Below are positions 1 to 7,317 of a stretch of DNA of 28,242 nucleotides, piece by piece (the first letter of the stretch is position 1; every line of letters begins with the position of its first letter). The notes under the pieces are model-generated. The model was not told where the DNA came from. It saw nothing but the letters and a program-made list of their open reading frames with translations, and ran no database searches. Location: the NCBI GenBank assembly GCA_018711085.1, contig DVIR01000072.1:1-28242 (forward strand), read 5' to 3'. This stretch comes from Faeciplasma gallinarum. Lineage in GTDB: Bacteria > Bacillota > Clostridia > Oscillospirales > Ruminococcaceae. The position numbers and the translations under genes are program-made.

Positions 1-50
1 CTTTGTCTTTGCCTTTGCCTTTGCCTTTGCCCTTGCCCTTGCCCTCCTCA
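1..50. repeat. Hexanucleotide repeat at the left edge
   Basis: About eight copies of a 6-base unit, CTTTGC drifting to CCTTGC, run from the window edge to about base 50. Read on the minus strand, an ATG at base 58 opens a frame with alternating Gly-Lys codons that runs off the edge. It could be the start of a coding tail or simple slippage DNA. No ribosome binding site supports the ATG, so I do not call a gene. Confidence 0.8.
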
Positions 51-193
51 TCTCTCATCCGAATTATTTTTTTCGGTAATTTAAGTTTATATCATCGCAC
101 CGATTTAAAAAGCATGCCGCCTGCACGGCAAACGAGTACCGAAAAAACGTCAGCGCTGAAAATGTCTCAAAGCGCAGCCGTTAAAAATACGTG

Positions 194-233
194 TATTGCA
201 AGCGCATGTGCTGAAAACACATGCTTTTCAATA
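194..233. repeat. Imperfect inverted repeat (hairpin)
   Basis: The arms GCATGTG (204-210) and CACATGC (218-224) are perfect. Outer TATTG (194-198) and CAATA (229-233) also pair. TTTT follows the inner arm on the plus strand, so it could end a plus-strand transcript, but no plus-strand gene is visible to its left. Bases 1-367 otherwise hold only repeats and the hflX terminator. Confidence 0.5.
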
Positions 234-268
234 CATATGCTCATCATCACAATAATTTTTACGCAAGC

Positions 269-313
269 ATGCAAATGCAAGTATGCAAATGCAAGTATGC
301 AAATGCAAATGCA
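269..313. repeat. 14-bp tandem repeat, three copies
   Basis: ATGCAAATGCAAGT occurs at 269-282 and 283-296, and a third copy (297-308) loses its last two bases and runs into ATGCAT. The unit itself is built from ATGCAA. The array sits just outside the hflX terminator and is not inside a credible gene. It lacks the repeat length and unique spacers of a CRISPR array. Confidence 0.85.
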
Positions 314-316
314 TAT

Positions 317-360
317 AAAAACTCGGGCGCGCCGCTTTTACGCAGCATGCCCGAGTTTTT
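317..360 (-). terminator. Intrinsic terminator of hflX
   Basis: ACTCGGGC (321-328) pairs with GCCCGAGT (349-356). Runs of A on the left and T on the right let it work on either strand. It starts eight bases after the hflX stop codon, so the natural reading is the end of the hflX transcript. Confidence 0.85.
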
Positions 361-367
361 CGTTTCT

Positions 368-1603
368 TTATTCTTTATACGTCTCTGCCTTAGAGCAAAG
401 TTTTATATCCACAAGCGCGTCAACCTCTATTCCGCTCGGCGTATACTCCTCAGAGAACACGCGCCCCTCTTCACGTATTTTGGACAAGAATCCCGCGTCG
501 CCGAACGGTATCATCAAGCGCATTCTCCTGGCGGTTTCGGGGAGGGCTTTTTGCAAAGCTTCAAGCAGCTCGTCAAAGCCAGTGCCGTCTTTTGCGCTGA
601 TGCAAACCGCACCGTCGGGATGGGAGGCATCGGGAGGCAGCAGGTCGCACTTATTTAAAACCGTGACCACGGGTATCCCGTCGCAGCCAAGCTCGCTCAA
701 AAGCTGCTGTGTGACCTTCTTTTCAAGGTCGTAATACTCGCTTGAGGCGTCCATTATGTGAAGTATGACGTCCGCGCTTGCCGCCTCTTCAAGCGTCGAT
801 TTGAACGCCTCTACAAGCTGGTGAGGCAGTCTTGAAATCAGGCCGACGGTGTCTATGAGCATGACGCTCCGTCCGTCCGGCAGAAGTATCGCGCGGGACG
901 TGGTCTCAAGCGTTGCAAAGAGTTTGTTCTCTGCGAGAACGCCCGCATCTGTGAGCGCGTTTAAAAGCGTGGACTTGCCGACGTTTGTATACCCCACTAT
1001 TGCAGCGCACAGGACGCCGTCCTTTTTGCGGCGGCGGTGCATAAGCTCTCTGCGTGCGGTTATTTCCTTCAGCTCCGCCTCAAGGCAGCTTATGCGCTGT
1101 CTTATGTGGCGGCGGTCGGTCTCGAGCTTTGTCTCTCCGGGGCCTCTCGTGCCTATTCCGGCGCCGAGCCTTGAAAGCTTTATGCCCATGCCCGCAAGTC
1201 TTGGCAGGCGGTACTTATACTGCGCAAGCTCCACCTGAATCTTTCCCTCTCTTGTCACGGCGCGCTGTGCAAATATATCGAGGATTAGCATGGTGCGGTC
1301 GATGGTGGTTGTGTCGGTCGCGTCCTCGATATTGCGTATTTGAGTGGCTGAAAGCTCGCAGTCAAATATTATCCTGTCTATCTCAAGGCTTTCGCAAAGC
1401 TGCGCCATCTCTTCAAGTCTTCCCGAGCCTATGCAGGTTGCGTTGTCGTAAGACGGGCGCTTTTGTGTAACTACCGCCTCTACGTCTGCTCCGGCCGTAT
1501 CGCAAAGCGCCGTCAGCTCATCTATAGATCTTTCCGTGTCATACTCGCCGATGTCCACCGACACGAGCATGACGCGGGGCTTATTTTCGGTATTCTCCGT
1601 CAT
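368..1603 (-). CDS. hflX: Ribosome-splitting GTPase HflX
   Basis: This 411-residue protein is a full-length HflX, a cytoplasmic GTPase of the Obg/HflX group that binds the 50S E/P/A region and splits stalled 70S ribosomes during stress. The N-terminal HflX domain leads into the family signature GTRGPGETKLETDRR (residues 151-165). G-domain motifs follow in order: G1 GYTNVGKST (204-212), G3 DTVG (251-254), G4 NKCD (317-320) and G5 SAK (336-338). All nucleotide-binding motifs are intact. An AGGAGG-like site lies 11 bases before the ATG. A terminator follows the stop directly. Upstream, only about 26 bases separate the ATG from the U-run of another terminator-like hairpin, so expression probably depends on read-through from the ArgC-like gene. 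The family call is firm; the physiological trigger is not visible here. Confidence 0.96.
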   Translation of the reverse strand: MTENTENKPRVMLVSVDIGEYDTERSIDELTALCDTAGADVEAVVTQKRPSYDNATCIGSGRLEEMAQLCESLEIDRIIFDCELSATQIRNIEDATDTTTIDRTMLILDIFAQRAVTREGKIQVELAQYKYRLPRLAGMGIKLSRLGAGIGTRGPGETKLETDRRHIRQRISCLEAELKEITARRELMHRRRKKDGVLCAAIVGYTNVGKSTLLNALTDAGVLAENKLFATLETTSRAILLPDGRSVMLIDTVGLISRLPHQLVEAFKSTLEEAASADVILHIMDASSEYYDLEKKVTQQLLSELGCDGIPVVTVLNKCDLLPPDASHPDGAVCISAKDGTGFDELLEALQKALPETARRMRLMIPFGDAGFLSKIREEGRVFSEEYTPSGIEVDALVDIKLCSKAETYKE

Positions 1604-1629
1604 ATGCCGATTTCCCTCCTTTTAGTCGC

Positions 1630-1667
1630 AAAAAGCTTTCTTACAAAGTGTCGCTTCGTAAGAAAGC
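1630..1667 (-). terminator. Terminator or attenuator between the ArgC-like gene and hflX
   Basis: On the minus strand, GCTTTCTTAC (1658-1667) pairs with GTAAGAAAGC (1635-1644), the stem extends inward by three more pairs past one mismatch, and five T residues follow (1630-1634). It begins 26 bases after the ArgC-like stop. It leaves no room for a normal promoter before hflX, so it may be a leaky terminator or a regulated attenuator. Confidence 0.75.
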
Positions 1668-1692
1668 ATGCAAACCGGTTTTTTATTGCGTA

Positions 1693-2640
1693 TCAGATAA
1701 TGCCCTTAAATTCGTCCGCGCCGAGCATCAGGTTCATGCACTGAACGACGTTAGACGCGCCGCCCTTGCCGAGGTTGTCATATCTTGCGGCAATCAGGCA
1801 GATGTCGTTATCTCCGAACACAAACAGCTCGAGTTTATTTGAGCCTGCCATGCCGTTCGCGTCAAGGAATCCGCCGAGGTCTGTCACTGCGCTGTCGAAG
1901 TCGGCCACCTCTATCAGCGGTTCGCGGTCATACGCCCTTGAAATGTACTCCCATATCTGCTTTGAGTGGAGTCTTTTTGCGAGCGTCCTCAAATGCAGAG
2001 GCACCGTCACGAGCATTCCGTTCGGGAAGTCGTCTATCATGGGCGAGAGTGCGGGCCTGTAGGATATTCCGCAGACGTGCATAAGCTCTTTTTGCTGCAT
2101 CATGGTCTGATCCAAAGCGTACTGCCTTGCGCCGCTCAAAGCGGTCGGTCTGTTCGGGTCTTCATACATTGCTATCATCTTTGTTCCGCCGCTTGAATAG
2201 CCGACAACAGAGCTTATCATCAGCGGGTGGTAGGGCGGCATGATTTTTGCCTTCACCAGCGGCATGAGTATCAGCGATGCGCCGACTGCAAGCGGCGCAG
2301 GCGCCGCCACAAGCCTTGAGCTCATAACCCGTCTTCTGTGCTCATACGAAAGCTCCGGCAAGCCGTACGCCCACGTAGGGGCGAGTCTGAACGCATTAGA
2401 GGTATCTATAATCTTTGTTGCCTTATTTTCAATCAAAGGCACGGTAAGAGTTGCCGTCTGGGCAGACTGGCACAGCACGACTATATCGGCGTCGTTCATA
2501 AGAGCTATCCTCTGCTCCTCGCTGCACGCAGACTTATCCTTGAGCGCTATCACCTCTAAGTCGTCCCTGCCGTTTAACATGGAATCTATATTTAAACTTA
2601 TAGCACCGTAGTGACCGTCTATAAGAACTTTTTTCACCAT
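1693..2640 (-). CDS. argC: ArgC-like protein (type 2 fold) lacking the catalytic Cys and His
   Basis: The sequence follows the short type 2 N-acetyl-gamma-glutamyl-phosphate reductase family, which makes the semialdehyde in arginine synthesis. Recognisable parts, numbered from an ATG at 2649, are an N-terminal Rossmann segment (DGHYG, 11-15), DTSNAFRLAP (82-91), YGLPEL (95-100), GYSSGG (150-155), GMLVTVPL (211-218) and DNLGKGGASN (291-300). Where the family has NPGC, this protein reads APAP (116-119), so the nucleophilic Cys is Pro. The segment with the conserved HLPE reads QQKE, so the His is also lost. It may be a pseudoenzyme, a regulator or an enzyme with new chemistry. No other arg gene is nearby. 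I chose the ATG at 2640 over 2649 because AGGG lies seven bases before it and directly abuts the other. Confidence 0.8.
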   Translation of the reverse strand: MVKKVLIDGHYGAISLNIDSMLNGRDDLEVIALKDKSACSEEQRIALMNDADIVVLCQSAQTATLTVPLIENKATKIIDTSNAFRLAPTWAYGLPELSYEHRRRVMSSRLVAAPAPLAVGASLILMPLVKAKIMPPYHPLMISSVVGYSSGGTKMIAMYEDPNRPTALSGARQYALDQTMMQQKELMHVCGISYRPALSPMIDDFPNGMLVTVPLHLRTLAKRLHSKQIWEYISRAYDREPLIEVADFDSAVTDLGGFLDANGMAGSNKLELFVFGDNDICLIAARYDNLGKGGASNVVQCMNLMLGADEFKGII

Positions 2641-2711
2641 CACACACATCCCTGCTGTTTTACTTGCCTATTACGCGCATCAGGCGTGATCCGATACAAT
2701 ATGACACATTA

Positions 2712-2740
2712 AATATCCCACACTTTTTCCCCTTTGTCAA
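2712..2740 (-). promoter_or_regulatory. Promoter for the ArgC-like gene
   Basis: On the minus strand, a consensus -35 TTGACA (2735-2740) is followed after 17 bases by -10 GATATT (2712-2717, four of six matches). It gives a leader of about 65 bases. A small hairpin around GATCACGCCTGATG lies in that leader. No operator is recognised. Confidence 0.65.
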
Positions 2741-2788
2741 TCCCCAAATTCATTAAATAATATTAATTGTCGCACTTTCGCGCGATTA

Positions 2789-2853
2789 TATGCGCGATTT
2801 TAGGCAAAAAAAGCCTTCGCTCGCCGCCATTATGCGCGATTTTTGCGAAAAAA
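2789..2853. repeat. Two near-identical copies of a GCGCG/poly-A motif
   Basis: TATGCGCGATTTT occurs at 2789-2801 and again at 2831-2843. Both copies continue into a GC pair, a run of A, and another GC pair. The second copy overlaps the terminator at 2848-2878. The offset is 42 bases. It may be a local duplication near a transcript end. Confidence 0.6.
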
Positions 2854-2878
2854 GCGCGGACATGAATCATGTCCGCGC
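2848..2878 (-). terminator. Intrinsic terminator of the OB-fold-like lipoprotein gene
   Basis: A perfect 11-bp stem, GCGCGGACATG (2854-2864) with CATGTCCGCGC (2868-2878) and a three-base loop, is followed by six T residues when read on the minus strand. It lies 45 bases after the stop codon of the gene at 2923. Confidence 0.93.
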
Positions 2879-2922
2879 AGGAAAACCAAGCAGCAACAGC
2901 CGTCTGCTTTAATTTACTGTCC

Positions 2923-3735
2923 TTACTTTACAACGACAGAGGTGATGTGCGGGTTAACACCCTCATACCAGTAGAGGAAGCCCTCCATGTCGATGACGTC
3001 GCCAACCTGAAGGTTCTTAACGGCAGCGTATACATCGGTTGTGTTGTCGCAAAGGTCAGACTCAACCGTGAAGGTGTAGGTCTGTCCGTTTACGGATGCG
3101 TTGAAGTAAAGGTCGTTTCCGTCCGTTCCGGAGCCATCCCAGTTGTAAAGGAATGCAGCGCCGTCGCCGGAATCCTCAACGGTAAGACCGGTGAAGGTTA
3201 CGAGTCTGTTCTGATAATCGATAAGCTCGTCTGTGCCGAGGAGCGATGTTACATCCATCGGCTCTGCAACATATGTGTCGCCGTCGTCGATTATCTCAAA
3301 TGTACCGTCCATGATCTCGATTTCTCCGGACCACTCAGACTTATAGCCGGTAACTCTTACCTTTGTGCCGACCTCGATCTTGTCATAGTCCTCTTCGGTG
3401 CAGGCTGCGCTGTATACAAAGTATGCGCCGTCCTCATCCTGAGTGTAAAGGGTTACGGTGTCCTCCCACCATGACTGCTTAGCCTGAACGTATGCCTCTA
3501 TGGTAACCTCGGAATCAAGCTCGGCTGCCATATACTCCTCATAGCTCATTACAGTCACTTCGTCCTCGGGAGTCTCCTCCTCGCCGTCATCGGCACCAGT
3601 TGCATCGCCCTGATCGTCAGTGCCCTGTGTTACGTCGCCGGTATCTTCGGTAGTTCCGCAGCCGGTAAGTGCGACTGCAAACACCATAACGAGTGCCAAA
3701 ATCAATGCTAAATATTTTTTCATTTTAATTGCCAT
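2923..3735 (-). CDS. Secreted lipoprotein with an OB-fold-like domain, function unknown
   Basis: From the chosen ATG the protein has 270 residues. A type II signal peptide ends in lipobox LTGC, with the acylated Cys at residue 26, followed by an acidic Asp/Glu/Gly/Thr linker of about 45 residues. The folded part has strand-rich stretches such as VGTKVRVTGY, GEIEIMDGTFEI, RLVTFTGLTVED and LQVGDVIDMEGF, the pattern of OB-fold (nucleic-acid or ligand-binding) lipoproteins common in Clostridia, probably two copies. The ligand is unknown. I chose 3735 because AGGAG lies six bases before it; an upstream ATG at 3774 lacks such a site, and an ATG at 3723 also remains possible. It lies about 100 bases after the importer operon and ends in its own terminator, so it may be a separate unit or the tail of that operon. 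Confidence 0.82.
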   Translation of the reverse strand: MAIKMKKYLALILALVMVFAVALTGCGTTEDTGDVTQGTDDQGDATGADDGEEETPEDEVTVMSYEEYMAAELDSEVTIEAYVQAKQSWWEDTVTLYTQDEDGAYFVYSAACTEEDYDKIEVGTKVRVTGYKSEWSGEIEIMDGTFEIIDDGDTYVAEPMDVTSLLGTDELIDYQNRLVTFTGLTVEDSGDGAAFLYNWDGSGTDGNDLYFNASVNGQTYTFTVESDLCDNTTDVYAAVKNLQVGDVIDMEGFLYWYEGVNPHITSVVVK

Positions 3736-3741
3736 ACCTTT

Positions 3742-3759
3742 CTCCTCATCGCAATGAGG
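3742..3759 (-). promoter_or_regulatory. Hairpin over the ribosome binding site of the lipoprotein gene
   Basis: On the minus strand CCTCAT (3754-3759) pairs with ATGAGG (3744-3749) around a four-base loop. The second arm contains part of the AGGAG ribosome binding site (3742-3746). Folding would hide half the site. The stem is short, so the effect may be small. Confidence 0.4.
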
Positions 3760-3836
3760 TATTTCAAGATGCAAATAAATTTATGTTAGAAATCAGTTCC
3801 AACACCTTGTTAGTATACTCAAATTCGCGCCGCAAG

Positions 3837-5447
3837 TCAATATTTTTTGCGTTTCTTTTCTCTTTTATACAATACAAGAGCGTATAACAGTATAATTATC
3901 CATACTATCGCCAATACAATCAGCAAAATAACCGACGCTGTGGGCAAAGGACCTAAGTCTCTTTTTCCCGTTGCCGAGGCGCCTATCTGGTCGAGCCGGT
4001 AAAGAGAACTTACATCGCTGTAAAGCTCTTGCATGAACTCTTCGTCGATTGTTCCGCCTCGCCGCCCCTCTTTGACGGTGTTTTCTATGAGCTGTCCGGC
4101 GGCGTTTCTGAGTGACGTTGAGCCGTTGAACACGGGCGTCACGAACGTGTTGTCGATATTATCTAAGAGCAGCTTGCACGCCTTTATCTTCACGTCGTAG
4201 TATGTGGAGTTGTCCTCGCCCTCTCTCGAGAGGTAGTCAATGTATTCTTCGGACTCCTGCGCCTTGGTTGTGACGGGGATATATCCCTCGGTCTGAGAGT
4301 AAGCAATTTGAACGTCGTTTGTCAGAAGGTACTGGGCAAACAGCCACGACGCCAAAACCTCCTGCGGGTCGGACTTATTGAATATGCATATCGAAGGTCC
4401 CTGAGAGATCATATGCGGGTTGTCGGGGTCAAACTGCGGTATCTCCATGACGGCGGTTTCAAACTCCACTATTTCGTCCTCGCTTATGTCGCAAAGCGGA
4501 GCATCCGTGCCCATCCATGTAGAGCCGGCGGTGGAGTCTATGGCGAATATGCACTGACCGGCGTTGAGGAAGTTTGCGGGGTAGCTTGAAATCTTGAAGG
4601 TTGAGAACGACCTGTCCGCGCCGTGCTCGCCTATGGTGTACAAAAGCTCCTTTGTGGTGTCGTTAAACAAAAGTATTTCCCCGCTCTCCGTCGAGTAGCC
4701 TGCGTCCTTTTGCTTTAGCATCTGTATCATCATGTTGTCAGTGGACTTGTATATGAAGGGTATCATGACTTTTTGGCCGTTGACGAGGAAGTTTCCGTCC
4801 TCATCCTTTGCCATGGCCGCCTCAGATACCTCCCACACGAAATCCCACGTGAGCGTTTCTGGCAGGGTGTATCCCAGCTTTTCTACGTACGTTTTGTTGA
4901 TGTAGCACGCCTCCGTGGAGCGCATGTAGGGTATGGCGTAATGGCTGCCGTTTATTATGCACTCGTCCAAAAACTTCGGCACAATCTCGTCATAGCTCAC
5001 GGAATCAAACTTTACAAGGCTTCCGCCCAGTCCGTAATTCTCGTCCTCAAACAGCGCATCGAGCGGCACAACGACGTTTTCTCCCGTCAGGTATGTGGCG
5101 ATGTGGTCGGGGTAGGTTATGCACACGTTAGGCGTCGTGTTGGTGGATATATTGGTTATGACGTCGTTATATATGTCGCCGTAATCGGTATAAAGTCTTA
5201 GGGTTACGGTTATGTTTGGGTATATCTGCGAAAAGTCCTCTATAGCCTTGGCGTATATGTCGGTTTGAGCCTTGTTGGTGTCGTTTTTTGCCCAAAACGT
5301 GATGTTATACTCTCTGCTCTCGTCGAACACCTGCGGAACCTCAAACACCGGAGCGGCTTCCCTTGAGCCGTGGCAGCCGGCAAGCGCCAAGCACGCCGTG
5401 AGCGCCGCTATGCCTACGCTCAAAAATCTTAAAAAGCTCTTTCTCAC
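3837..5447 (-). CDS. ABC importer substrate-binding lipoprotein with a C-terminal membrane helix
   Basis: A 536-residue family 1-type extracellular solute-binding protein, the class that feeds carbohydrates to MalF/MalG-like permeases. The signal peptide ends at lipobox LAGC (lipid Cys at 25). The mature part starts with the usual ITFWAKND-type strand and includes the helix-strand pattern of the family, for example AIPYMRSTEACYINK and LASWLFAQYLL. Unusually, residues about 504-527 form a hydrophobic helix followed by the basic tail YKREKKRKKY, which would sit inside by the positive-inside rule. The protein would then be anchored at both ends. Its start overlaps the end of the permease gene by four bases (ATGA), showing translational coupling. 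It is the last gene of the importer operon. The substrate cannot be read from the sequence; a sugar or oligosaccharide is likely. Confidence 0.92.
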   Translation of the reverse strand: MRKSFLRFLSVGIAALTACLALAGCHGSREAAPVFEVPQVFDESREYNITFWAKNDTNKAQTDIYAKAIEDFSQIYPNITVTLRLYTDYGDIYNDVITNISTNTTPNVCITYPDHIATYLTGENVVVPLDALFEDENYGLGGSLVKFDSVSYDEIVPKFLDECIINGSHYAIPYMRSTEACYINKTYVEKLGYTLPETLTWDFVWEVSEAAMAKDEDGNFLVNGQKVMIPFIYKSTDNMMIQMLKQKDAGYSTESGEILLFNDTTKELLYTIGEHGADRSFSTFKISSYPANFLNAGQCIFAIDSTAGSTWMGTDAPLCDISEDEIVEFETAVMEIPQFDPDNPHMISQGPSICIFNKSDPQEVLASWLFAQYLLTNDVQIAYSQTEGYIPVTTKAQESEEYIDYLSREGEDNSTYYDVKIKACKLLLDNIDNTFVTPVFNGSTSLRNAAGQLIENTVKEGRRGGTIDEEFMQELYSDVSSLYRLDQIGASATGKRDLGPLPTASVILLIVLAIVWIIILLYALVLYKREKKRKKY

Positions 5448-6334
5448 CCTTTTGTTCCCCCTCTTGAGACGCCTTCCATTATCTTATTTCTGAAAATCAG
5501 GAACAGAAGTATGAGCGGCACGCTTATCACCACTACCGCAGCCATCATGGCGGGTATGTTTTCGCGTCCGAAGCCGTTTTCGCGTATTTCCTGTATTCCG
5601 TTTGAGACAAGGAAGTAGTTGGGATCGTCGGTTATCAATCTGGGCCAAACGTAGGAGTTCCAGCACTCTATGACCTTGAGTATTCCTATTGTTATGAGCG
5701 TGGGCTTGCATATCGGAACCATAACCCTAAGAAGGAACTTGAGATCCGATGTGCCGTCAACCTTTGCCGCGTAGTAAAGGGTGTTAGGAACCTGTGCAAA
5801 GTTTTCTTTGAGCAGGTAGATGTAAAACACCGATGTCACAGACGGGAGTATCAGTCCCAAAAAAGTGTTCCTTAGGTTCATATCCGTTATGGTGACGAAG
5901 TTTGTTATCACGACAAGCTCGTTTGGTATCATCATAAGCGAAAGAAACAGCGTGAACACCACGTTCTTGCCGCGAAACTCCAATCTGTCAAACGCATACG
6001 CCGCAAGGGTTATGACAACCATCATTATTGCGGTGGTCGCCACCGTGAATATGAGTGTGTTGAGAAGGTATCTTCCCAGCGGCACGGAGTTAAACGCCTC
6101 TGTATAGTTTTCAAGCGTAGGTGTCAGAGTGAAAAACTTGGGGATATACTCTGAATTGTACTCGCCGTAGCCCTTTAATGATGTGAGTATCATCCAGTAA
6201 AACGGGAACAAAACGACGAGTCCCCACACCGTGAGAAGTATATAAGTCAGGGTGCGGACTATACGCTTTCTTATGACTGCTTTTCTTTCGATTTTTGCAT
6301 ACTCGGACGAGTCGGGAGCTGCGCTGTTGTACAT
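5444..6334 (-). CDS. Carbohydrate ABC importer permease, MalG/UgpE type
   Basis: A 296-residue integral membrane protein of the binding-protein-dependent permease family. It has about six membrane segments, starting with one at residues 31-52 (YILLTVWGLVVLFPFYWMIL), and a large outside loop typical of MalG-like CUT1 permeases. The EAA loop that docks on the ATPase is visible at residues about 187-211 (YYAAKVDGTS with a downstream P). It pairs with the MalF-type permease encoded 19 bases upstream and is translationally coupled to the binding protein downstream. The ribosome binding site is weak: AAAGG is 13 bases before the ATG. The class assignment is strong, the substrate unknown. Confidence 0.95.
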   Translation of the reverse strand: MYNSAAPDSSEYAKIERKAVIRKRIVRTLTYILLTVWGLVVLFPFYWMILTSLKGYGEYNSEYIPKFFTLTPTLENYTEAFNSVPLGRYLLNTLIFTVATTAIMMVVITLAAYAFDRLEFRGKNVVFTLFLSLMMIPNELVVITNFVTITDMNLRNTFLGLILPSVTSVFYIYLLKENFAQVPNTLYYAAKVDGTSDLKFLLRVMVPICKPTLITIGILKVIECWNSYVWPRLITDDPNYFLVSNGIQEIRENGFGRENIPAMMAAVVVISVPLILLFLIFRNKIMEGVSRGGTKG

Positions 6335-6353
6335 ATGCTTTTTTCGACCTTTC

Positions 6354-7241
6354 TCAGTAATGCGTATGCTTTCTGCTGATGAGCAGGTTTATGCAGGTTA
6401 TTGTCAGAACTATCGCGAACAATATTATTGCCGCCGCCGATGCGTAGGACGGGTATCCGCCGCTGTCTCCGTAAAGCATGTCGTAAACATAGCCGACTAT
6501 GGTATTCATTCCGGAGGCGTTTAGATCCGTTCCGAAAAGCGCAACGGCGTCGCTGTAAGCCTTGAACGCTCCGATAAAGCCGGTGACTATGAGGTAAAAC
6601 ATCGTAGGAGAAATCATCGGCAGGGTTATCTTTGTGAATATTCTGAGGCTTGAGGTTCCGTCAACCTTTGCTGCGTTGTAGTAACTTCTGTCCACCGACG
6701 AAAGCGCGCTTGTGAGCAAAAGAATCTTAAACGGAAGCACAACCCACACGGTGTAAAAGCAAAGCACAAACATCTTTGCCCAGTACGGACCGTCTATGAA
6801 ATCTACCGAGCTGCCGCCGAACCAGTTTATCACGAGGTTGACAAGTCCGTCGCTGTAGGCTGTCTTTTTGAACAGTATCATAAACACAAGTCCGACTGCT
6901 AAGGTGTTTGTCACGTACGGCAGGAAATACACCGTTTCATACAGCTTTCTCAGGGGCTTTATTGAGCTGAGGCCCACTGAAATCAAAAGCGCAAGTCCGG
7001 TGGAAACCGGAACGGTTATTATTACAAGTATGAACGTGTTCTTCAGCGCCTGCAAAAAGTACTGGTCGTGCAAAACGTAGGAGAAGTTATAAAGACCCAC
7101 GTCGTAATATGTCTGCGAGGCGAAATTAAATCCCTCTTCAAGCGAATAGATAAAAACGTCTATCAACGGGTAAACCATGAACGCGCCGAGAAACAATATC
7201 GCCGGCAGCAGATAAACCCAACCCTTTAAACCACTTTTCAT
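6354..7241 (-). CDS. Carbohydrate ABC importer permease, MalF/UgpA type
   Basis: A 295-residue integral membrane protein that forms the second half of the translocation pore. It opens with a membrane segment (WVYLLPAILFLGAFMVYPL) typical of UgpA/MalF-like permeases. The EAA loop is at about residues 187-210, with AAKVDG at 190-195 and a downstream LPMISPT. A longer frame begins with GTG at 7304, but the ATG at 7241 has GGAG ten bases ahead and starts directly before the first helix, so I prefer it. It follows the ATPase gene after 76 bases and precedes the MalG-type permease by 19. Confidence 0.94.
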   Translation of the reverse strand: MKSGLKGWVYLLPAILFLGAFMVYPLIDVFIYSLEEGFNFASQTYYDVGLYNFSYVLHDQYFLQALKNTFILVIITVPVSTGLALLISVGLSSIKPLRKLYETVYFLPYVTNTLAVGLVFMILFKKTAYSDGLVNLVINWFGGSSVDFIDGPYWAKMFVLCFYTVWVVLPFKILLLTSALSSVDRSYYNAAKVDGTSSLRIFTKITLPMISPTMFYLIVTGFIGAFKAYSDAVALFGTDLNASGMNTIVGYVYDMLYGDSGGYPSYASAAAIILFAIVLTITCINLLISRKHTHY

Positions 7242-7317
7242 ATACTCATTTCTCCGTATATCCCATTTTGCGCACATTTGGCATGCTGTGCTCTTTATTT
7301 TCACGCCTGTCCTAGCC

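Noticed and set aside
269..313. CRISPR-like repeat
   Set aside because: The 14-base units are directly adjacent with no spacers and there are no cas genes.
3..734. Plus-strand frame of 243 codons at the left edge
   Set aside because: It runs through repeats, the hflX terminator and the antisense of hflX, and shows no domain.
2869..3474. Plus-strand open frame of 201 codons opposite the OB-fold lipoprotein
   Set aside because: It is a shadow frame; the minus-strand gene has a signal peptide, lipobox, ribosome binding site and terminator.
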